Shown here: positions 6,015-6,926 of the stretch, piece by piece
Layout of the letters: each line of letters begins with the position of its first letter
Numbering within the stretch: position 1 is the stretch's first letter
Source: an uncultured Arcobacter sp.
GTDB lineage: Bacteria; Campylobacterota; Campylobacteria; Campylobacterales; Arcobacteraceae
DNA length: 6,926 nucleotides
Assembly: GCA_913062735.1 (NCBI GenBank)
Contig: CAJXWI010000135.1
Location: 1 to 6,926 of the forward strand
Direction of reading: 5' to 3'
Translations under genes and position numbers: made by a program
The notes under the pieces: model-generated
The model's input: only the letters and a program-made list of their open reading frames with translations
Databases searched by the model: none
Told to the model about the DNA's origin: nothing

Positions 6015-6043
6015 AAGTTCAAAATAATATGGAGAAGATATCA
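6014..6043 (+). repeat. Direct repeat copy 2: orphan near-copy of the RDD gene 3' end
   Basis: 27 of 30 bases match 3523-3552. From ATG 6011 it reads MKVQNNMEKIS-stop, almost the RDD C-terminus (IKVQNNVEKI-stop), but no RDD gene precedes it here: it begins right at the stop of the six-helix gene. It carries the same SD (GGAG, 6031-6034). The base matching the G of the lipoprotein ATG is C, giving ATC. Confidence 0.8.
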
Positions 6044-6123
6044 TAAAAAATTGGATGTGTCCCACTTGTGATATAAAAACTATTGATATCGATGAGTATT
6101 ATAAGAATAAAGAGTTTGAATAA
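6040..6123 (+). CDS. 27-codon CPxC mini-protein, non-AUG start or gene remnant
   Basis: GGAG (6031-6034) is followed after five bases by ATC and after eight by ATA-AAA, and the frame stays open for 27 codons to TAA. The peptide reads IIKNWMCPTCD, then an acidic Asp/Tyr/Lys stretch, ending KNKEFE. The CPTC at residues 7-10 is half of a zinc-ribbon knuckle; no second CxxC follows. The only ATG is internal (6055), just before the first Cys and without an SD. It may be a genuine micro-protein with an AUC/AUA start or the first part of a zinc-ribbon protein truncated by mutation. The upstream 30 bp copy the RDD-lipoprotein junction, so it may be a transplanted start region. Too short to be certain it is expressed. 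Confidence 0.35.
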   Translation: MIKNWMCPTCDIKTIDIDEYYKNKEFE

Positions 6124-6151
6124 ATGCTAAAAAACTAAAAGGAATATATGT

Positions 6152-6604
6152 ATGTATCTTTGGAAAATTAACAATCTTGTCGCTGACTTAAGGGAAGAAT
6201 CGCTTACTCAGGAAAATTTTAAGAACTATTATCTTGTAACCTCGGTAAGTCTCTTACTTTTTTCTTATCTATTAGCGTTAGATACGCCAACTAATCTAAC
6301 CCATTATTGGGCAGATGCTATTGGAACAATTCTTGTAACAATAGTTGGTCTAAATTTAGCCTTTAATGCAAATGGCGGAAACACCGGTAAGCATTTTCTA
6401 AATAAAACAGTTTCTATCAGCCTTCCACTAATGATAAGGATTATAGTGGCTAGTACTCTAGTAATTCTTCCACTTGTGGTGTTAGAACTCTTTTTCTCTG
6501 TGAGTATTTCTGATGAATGGTTTCTTTCATTATTCACATTATCTCTAAATATCATATTTTTTTGGAGACTAGTTATACATCTAAAAAATACAAATCTTAA
6601 GTAG
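6152..6604 (+). CDS. Four-helix membrane protein of unknown function
   Basis: This 150-residue protein starts at ATG 6152, eight bases after AGGA (6140-6143). An ATG at 6148 is closer to the SD but opens only a seven-residue frame. The protein begins with an amphipathic cytosolic-type segment (MYLWKINNLVADLREESLTQENFKNYY), followed by helices at about 27-43, 55-74, 92-114 and 123-142. The second loop holds NANGGNTGKHFLNK (72-85) and is followed by LPLMIRI entering helix 3. I recall small membrane proteins of unknown function in various Gram-negatives with the same plan: a W-K/D-x-x-x-L-V/I-x-D-L start, four helices and a G-x-x-G-x-x-F-L/I loop. The family role is not known to me. It lies 28 bp after the CPxC mini-ORF, in the same orientation, and continues the operon. 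Confidence 0.9.
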   Translation: MYLWKINNLVADLREESLTQENFKNYYLVTSVSLLLFSYLLALDTPTNLTHYWADAIGTILVTIVGLNLAFNANGGNTGKHFLNKTVSISLPLMIRIIVASTLVILPLVVLELFFSVSISDEWFLSLFTLSLNIIFFWRLVIHLKNTNLK

Positions 6605-6615
6605 AAACTTCTTAT

Positions 6616-6699
6616 ATGAATGAGAATATAGAGGATTAAAATACAAGTGAAGAGTACGGAAACTGTAATTATTGTTGTAAACCTAAAGAATACAAATAA
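6616..6699 (+). pseudogene. Possible broken mini-gene with in-frame stop
   Basis: One frame in the 110-bp gap reads MNENIED-stop, then continues open as NTSEEYGNCNYCCKPKEYK-stop. The second part is Cys-rich (CxxCC) with balanced charged residues, more protein-like than random AT-rich DNA. GAGG (6631-6634) lies just before it, but the codon at the correct place is AAT, with no ATG, GTG or TTG. An alternative frame from ATA 6641 runs 28 codons (starting MQVKSTETV) into the next gene. It may be a remnant or a lost start; the case is weak. Confidence 0.2.
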
Positions 6700-6714
6700 T
6701 AGAAAAGAGAAACT

Positions 6715-6926
6715 ATGCAATTTTTAGAAAGTAGTGTTATTGGATTACGATCAGCATTTTACGAATTAGAAAGCCCAAATAAAAAAATTAAATTTTTGAT
6801 TTTTCCAATGATTCATGTTGGTAATCCTTCTTATTATGAAGAAATACAAAAACGTCTTGAAGAGTGTGATAATATCGTATTTGAAGGTGTAAAGTCATCT
6901 AAATCATGGTTTATAGTTCAATCATA
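6715..6926 (+). CDS. TraB/GumN-like protein, N-terminal part (cut by window edge)
   Basis: The frame is open from ATG 6715 to the right edge (70 complete codons). The SD is weak (AAGAGA, ending four bases before the ATG). KFLIFPMIHVGNPSYYEEI at residues 26-44, followed by a predicted helix and CDNIVFEGVKSS (51-62), matches the start of the TraB/PrgY/GumN (TIKI-like) domain: a hydrophobic strand ending in a conserved His, then a helix, then a second strand with a conserved Glu. His34 and Glu58 would be the conserved pair. In most members the strand ends G-x-x-H; here the Gly position is Pro. The family includes metal-dependent peptidase-like proteins (animal TIKI) and bacterial proteins of unknown activity. 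No signal peptide is visible, so this one may be cytoplasmic. It is co-directional with the operon but 110 bp downstream, so it may also have its own promoter. Confidence 0.82.
   Translation, partial: MQFLESSVIGLRSAFYELESPNKKIKFLIFPMIHVGNPSYYEEIQKRLEECDNIVFEGVKSSKSWFIVQS

Noticed and set aside
6304..6720. 138-codon open frame on the minus strand
   Set aside because: It is antisense to the well-supported 150-aa membrane gene and runs into the TraB-like start. Its composition is what the complement of a membrane gene gives, and no good SD precedes it.

Overview
The window is very AT-rich, with strong Shine-Dalgarno (SD) sites, an RDD-family inner-membrane protein and a lipoprotein with Ser at +2. 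This suggests a low-GC Gram-negative bacterium. The glycine-aromatic repeats in the lipoprotein recall proteins I associate with Moraxellaceae, but that placement is an inference and no marker gene fixes the taxon.

Layout. Two genes lie on the minus strand at the left: a short beta-rich protein (39-296), possibly a phage- or plasmid-type single-stranded-DNA-binding protein, and an unrecognised 325-residue protein (461-1438). The 164 bp between them hold a perfect short inverted repeat inside a weak XerC/XerD-like site. A divergent AT-rich region (1439-1656) holds a strong extended -10 for the leftward gene and a short palindrome.

From 1657 to the right edge everything runs on the plus strand with short gaps or overlaps, so it looks like one operon. 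In order it encodes a polytopic membrane protein (about 456 aa), an RDD-family membrane protein (171 aa), a predicted lipoprotein whose C-terminal half is a (Tyr/Phe)-(Asp/Asn)-x-x-Gly repeat array (406 aa), a small three-helix membrane protein (about 101 aa), a six-helix membrane protein (273 aa), a 27-codon CPxC mini-ORF, a four-helix membrane protein (150 aa) and the start of a TraB/GumN-like protein that runs off the window. Nearly all products are membrane or envelope proteins, so a shared envelope role is plausible. No enzymatic function can be assigned to the cluster from sequence alone.

The most unusual signal concerns translation starts. Three reading frames have an excellent SD at correct spacing but no AUG, GUG or UUG there. 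Each instead reads AUU-AUA-AAA or AUC-AUA-AAA. For the two membrane proteins the first AUG lies inside the first hydrophobic helix. Either AUU/AUC/AUA initiation recurs in this operon, or several starts have been mutated. The gaps at 5100-5192, 6015-6151 and 6605-6714 also hold tiny or broken frames, and the 3' end of the RDD gene is repeated as a 30-bp near-copy downstream of the six-helix gene. Together these suggest rearrangement and gene erosion within the cluster.
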